A stretch of DNA of 8,364 nucleotides from positions 1 through 8,364 of the forward strand of contig JAHFBQ010000061.1 in NCBI GenBank assembly GCA_023249935.1. The letters run 5' to 3'. Each line of letters starts with the position of its first letter. Within the stretch, counting starts at the first letter, position 1. The position numbers were made by a program, and so were the translations under genes. Positions 5,707 to 8,364 of the stretch are shown here, in pieces. A model generated the notes under the pieces. The model was given only the letters and a program-made list of their open reading frames with translations. It was not told where the DNA came from and did not search any database. This DNA comes from a bacterium. Its GTDB lineage: Bacteria; Babelota; Babeliae; Babelales; RVW-14.

Positions 5707-7041
5707 ATGGCAGCACTAGCTCGATTATTGGCGTGGCGGTTTTTAACCTATCGCCGGAAAGATGCAAACATTTCATTCATGCTCAAAGTTTGTTTTTTAG
5801 GTATTTTCATCGGGACCTTTGCATTGATGCTGACGCTGATCATCACCAATGGGTTTGAAAAAGTAATTCATGAAAAAATGCAAGGGATAAATGCAGAGCT
5901 TGTAGTGTATGCCGTGGGTAATAAAATCGCCTACGAACCATTGCGCCAATATTTGCTTAAAGCATGCGGCGATGTTGTTGCCGGTGTCTCAGGTAGTGCG
6001 GTCAAGCAGGCAATTATTGATGATGATCTGCAAACAGTGCTGGTGCTACGTGGTGTTGACCAATTGCACGAGCACACGGTCAATGTGCTGAACCAAAAAG
6101 TGGTGATGCCGCGCTTGAAGGATGAGCAACATCGGTCTCGACTGTTTGAAAAATTATTGGTGCCGGATAGCATTGTGATCGGTCACAAGTTGGCTAAAGA
6201 AAAACATTATGCCGTTGGTGACAAAATTACTATCATGCTGCCGGAGCCACGTAGTAAAAAAAGTATTACTTTGCGTAAAGCAAATGTCATCATCACCGGC
6301 ATTTTTAATGTTGGGCTAGAAGAATATGATAACAACCTGGCATTGTGTGGGTTGGACCAGTTTCATGAATGGTTTGATGAAGAGGGTGTTGATCAGTTAT
6401 CTATTACGCTGCGTCACCCTGAGCGGGAAGGTCTTGGTGCGTGGATAAAAAAACTTGGTTTGGTGCAAGGCTGTGTTGCCTACGTTCAGGCGCGTTTGCA
6501 TACGCTGCTCGGCCGCGATGCAGGAATGGAGAAGGTGCGCGCTGCTTTGCAAGCGGTATCGCCAGATTTTATTCTGCGTTCATGGCAAGATCTGTACCCA
6601 GCATTGGTGTCGTCACTTAAGCTTGAAAAATACGTGATGTTCATAGTTATTGCGCTTATCACCTTGGTGGCGAGTATGAATATGGTTTCGTTATTGTTTA
6701 TGCAAATTCAGCAGAAGCGGCGAGATATTGCCATCTTTCAGGCGATGGGCATGGAACACAATCTTATACGAGAGATTTTTTTGTACATTGGTATGTTCAT
6801 TACGCTGCTTGCCGCCTTACTTGGGCTGATGGCAGCTGGGATTGTTGGTTTTTTATTGGAACGGTATCCGTTCATTGAGCTTCCTGATGTATACTACATT
6901 TCTTATCTTCCGGCGCGTTTGGATGCAGAAATTTTCATCTTTGTCTTTTTAGTAACGTTGCTCATAGGCTTTATTGCGACATGGTTGCCGGCTTATCGTA
7001 CGCGCAGCATAGAGATTGCTCGCGTCTTGCGAGAAGAATGA
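5707..7041 (+). CDS. LolC/LolE-family lipoprotein-releasing ABC transporter permease
   Basis: The 444-residue protein has the architecture of the LolC/LolE/MacB permease family: TM1 at about 25-48, a large periplasmic domain at about 49-307, then TM2 (309-332), TM3 (356-382) and TM4 (408-430). The stretch after the periplasmic domain is diagnostic: SWQDLYPALVSSLKLEK, then LVASMNMVSLLFMQIQQK and RRDIAIFQAMGM (about 292-349) match the LolC/E pattern W..ly.al.lEk, LVA..N..s.L.M...K, dIAI...MG. The late DVYYISYLPARLD (394-406) matches the family's 'YyI..lPv' segment. With the LolD ATPase such permeases extract lipoproteins from the inner membrane and pass them to LolA. No LolD gene is in the window, and LolC, LolE or a single LolF-type permease cannot be told apart here. 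At 444 residues it is somewhat longer than E. coli LolC or LolE. The start has AGAAGGG at 5694-5700. No terminator follows before the gene at 7135. Confidence 0.88.
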   Translation: MAALARLLAWRFLTYRRKDANISFMLKVCFLGIFIGTFALMLTLIITNGFEKVIHEKMQGINAELVVYAVGNKIAYEPLRQYLLKACGDVVAGVSGSAVKQAIIDDDLQTVLVLRGVDQLHEHTVNVLNQKVVMPRLKDEQHRSRLFEKLLVPDSIVIGHKLAKEKHYAVGDKITIMLPEPRSKKSITLRKANVIITGIFNVGLEEYDNNLALCGLDQFHEWFDEEGVDQLSITLRHPEREGLGAWIKKLGLVQGCVAYVQARLHTLLGRDAGMEKVRAALQAVSPDFILRSWQDLYPALVSSLKLEKYVMFIVIALITLVASMNMVSLLFMQIQQKRRDIAIFQAMGMEHNLIREIFLYIGMFITLLAALLGLMAAGIVGFLLERYPFIELPDVYYISYLPARLDAEIFIFVFLVTLLIGFIATWLPAYRTRSIEIARVLREE

Positions 7042-7112
7042 GCGAGATTTTCAAAGCTTTCATTTGGTCGGGGATGCATGGTAATCTTCATGCGACTGGA
7101 CGTTGTCGATAA
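7038..7112 (+). CDS. Possible 24-residue small ORF overlapping the permease stop (ATGA)
   Basis: An ATG overlaps the TGA of the permease gene (ATGA at 7038-7041) and opens a 24-codon frame, MSEIFKAFIWSGMHGNLHATGRCR, ending at TAA 7110-7112. Such overlaps often mark translational coupling in operons. The preceding bases (GAGAAGA) give only a weak ribosome binding site and nothing else supports expression. It may equally be chance in a 93-bp intergenic stretch. Listed as a low-confidence candidate. Confidence 0.15.
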   Translation: MSEIFKAFIWSGMHGNLHATGRCR

Positions 7113-7134
7113 AAAAGGCGAGAAGGGAATAGGT

Positions 7135-8364
7135 ATGAAAAATCGGATGCAAAGGCTTGTTCTGCTGGTGGGCATAGGATCACTGACGAGTCTTTTGGTG
7201 ATGGCGGATACTCCTGCCGGTGGTGTGACCGTCAGAGGGGGCAGGGTTGTAAGAGGTGGTGCTAAGGTAGTAAGCGAGCAGGTTGAAACAGCTAAAGAAG
7301 AGGCTGTTGGGCGAGTAAACGATGCTAAAGCACAAGCAGCCACTCAAGCGGCTGCAGTAAGAACCGCCGGGCTAAAAAAAATTGAAGATACAAAAGCGGC
7401 TGCTATGACTGCAGGTAAGGCTGCTGCGCGAAAAGCTGCTGATGATGCGATGGCTGGTTTTACATCTGGGGGAATTGGTGGGTTTTTCGGGGGGCTTAAA
7501 TCTAGCGTTACAAGTTCGGCAAAAGATGCTTCAAATCAAGCAAAAGCGGAAGCTGCTAGGGCTGCTACTCAGGCAAAAGATGCAGCAACGAAAACCGCTT
7601 CCCAGGTGCGCGGTACAGCGCAAAATGCTGCACAAGATGCTGCGGCACGTGGCAAGACTGCCGTCAAAGGTGTGGCTCAATCGGCGCGGAGTGCGGTTCC
7701 TTCAAGGGCTGGTTTGGGAGCTGTGGTAAAAGAAGCTGTGACGAAGGCAAAAGATTCGGTTGACTTAAAATCAGATGAGCCTGGCGATGATAAAAAAGAT
7801 GATAAAAAACCAGTTGCTGATAGAAAAGCTGATAGAAAAGATGAAAAGAAGGCAGACAAAGGCGATAAGCAAGTCGATAGTCATAAAAAAGATGATAAAG
7901 ATAAACGTCGTGTAGATGACAAGAAAAAAGATGATAAACGCGACCAGAAGAAGGATCCTCGTGACAAGAAGAGCGATGGTGATAAAAAAGATCGCCGTGA
8001 TGACCGAGGTAAGCGCGCAGATAAAAAAGATGACAAAAAAGATGGCAAGGGCAAAGGAAAAAAACGTGGTCGTCGTGGCGAAGCTCGCAAGAAGCGTCGC
8101 AAAAAAGGCAAGGCCATGCGCAATGCTGCAAGCCGCAAAAAAATTCAAGAAATGATTAGAAAATTGAAGTCAGGTGCTGTTGGTCGTGGGCGTGGTAGTG
8201 CTAGTCAACTGGCAAGTGGTACTGTTGGCAAAATGCAGACGCAGCATTTAAAACAACAAAACAAGAGTTTGAAAGATAAGATTGCTGTGCTTGAAGGTAA
8301 GAAGCCAGCCCCTGCTGGCGACAAGAAGAAAGATGGTGATAAGGCAACTGCAAAGAAAGGGCCT
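7135..8364 (+). CDS. Exported LEA-like, Lys/Asp-rich low-complexity protein with NLS-like basic cluster (partial, open at right edge)
   Basis: 410 codons run to the window edge without a stop. The ATG at 7135 follows AAGGGA (7123-7128) and begins a Sec signal peptide (MKNRMQRLVLLVGIGSLTSL, then LVMA-D; cleavage near residue 24). Residues 45-108 and 125-188 are Ala/Lys/Asp/Gln-rich helices with words such as AKDA, AKAEAA and TQAKDAA, resembling LEA-type or apolipoprotein-type amphipathic repeats. They flank a Gly/Phe hinge (109-121, GGIGGFFGG). Residues 218-302 are an almost pure Lys/Asp/Arg polyampholyte (DDKK, KKDDK units). Residues 305-326 are strongly basic (KGKGKKRGRRGEARKKRRKK), like a eukaryotic nuclear-localisation or nucleic-acid-binding segment. 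A short coiled-coil-like stretch follows (about 363-385), then another K/D/A run. In-frame ATGs at 7078 and 7090 would only add a polar extension ahead of the signal peptide. Apparent frames on the opposite strand are by-products of the biased composition. No known family is recognised. Confidence 0.85.
   Translation, partial: MKNRMQRLVLLVGIGSLTSLLVMADTPAGGVTVRGGRVVRGGAKVVSEQVETAKEEAVGRVNDAKAQAATQAAAVRTAGLKKIEDTKAAAMTAGKAAARKAADDAMAGFTSGGIGGFFGGLKSSVTSSAKDASNQAKAEAARAATQAKDAATKTASQVRGTAQNAAQDAAARGKTAVKGVAQSARSAVPSRAGLGAVVKEAVTKAKDSVDLKSDEPGDDKKDDKKPVADRKADRKDEKKADKGDKQVDSHKKDDKDKRRVDDKKKDDKRDQKKDPRDKKSDGDKKDRRDDRGKRADKKDDKKDGKGKGKKRGRRGEARKKRRKKGKAMRNAASRKKIQEMIRKLKSGAVGRGRGSASQLASGTVGKMQTQHLKQQNKSLKDKIAVLEGKKPAPAGDKKKDGDKATAKKGP
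7786..8060 (+). repeat. Low-complexity GAT-AAA codon repeat tract
   Basis: The DNA encoding the Lys/Asp block is an imperfect array of GATAAAAAAGAT-type units (for example at 7786-7806, 7885-7900, 7980-7991 and 8020-8043), mixed with GACAAG and CGT/CGC codons. The varied synonymous codons suggest an old, diverged expansion maintained by selection on protein charge rather than a fresh slippage event. Long A runs make it prone to indels in sequencing and replication. Confidence 0.6.

Noticed and set aside
7664..8148. Several long minus-strand frames opposite the Lys/Asp-rich gene, including one that looks highly hydrophobic
   Set aside because: They are antisense readings of GAT/AAA/CGT codons; the apparent Phe/Leu/Ile richness follows from that composition. 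The plus-strand frame has a signal peptide, a ribosome binding site and a uniform charge pattern.

Overview
The window looks like part of a chromosome from a diderm (Gram-negative type) bacterium with moderate GC content. It carries the housekeeping genes rsmG (16S rRNA methyltransferase) and rpiB (ribose-5-phosphate isomerase B) and a LolC/LolE-type lipoprotein-release permease, so the cell should have an outer membrane and lipoproteins. The other genes encode exported proteins I do not recognise. Most have short Sec signal peptides, and they are rich in alanine helices, cysteines or charged low-complexity sequence. This mix resembles host-associated lineages such as Candidatus Dependentiae (TM6). 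That placement is an inference from style only; no marker here proves it.

Layout, left to right. (1) Positions 1-448, minus: the N-terminal part of an exported or membrane-anchored protein, diverging from rsmG. (2) 528-1166, plus: rsmG, ending at a strong bidirectional terminator (1170-1203) that also serves the next gene from the other side. (3) 1225-2364 and 2438-3178, both minus: two exported, cysteine-containing, single-TM proteins that look like distant tandem paralogs, separated by a 10-bp-stem hairpin. (4) 3179-3439: a divergent control region with a consensus -10 box, two 8-bp inverted repeats, a 10-bp tandem repeat and five copies of CTGAAA/TTTCAG. (5) 3440-4480, plus: an exported protein with a Ser/Pro-rich linker and a KKKVSFA motif, converging within 3 bp on (6) 4484-4927, minus: rpiB. 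rpiB overlaps by 23 bp the end of (7) 4905-5585, minus: a predicted outer-membrane lipoprotein. (8) 5707-7041, plus: the LolC/E-family permease, divergent from the lipoprotein gene. (9) 7135 to the right edge, plus: an exported protein with LEA-like Ala/Lys helices, then a Lys/Asp polyampholyte and a very basic, nuclear-localisation-like cluster. It is still open at the window edge.

The only functional link visible is between the lipoprotein gene and the divergent lipoprotein-release permease. The unknown exported proteins make up more than half of the coding sequence and are the most interesting content. I saw no tRNA, rRNA, CRISPR array, transposase or phage gene.
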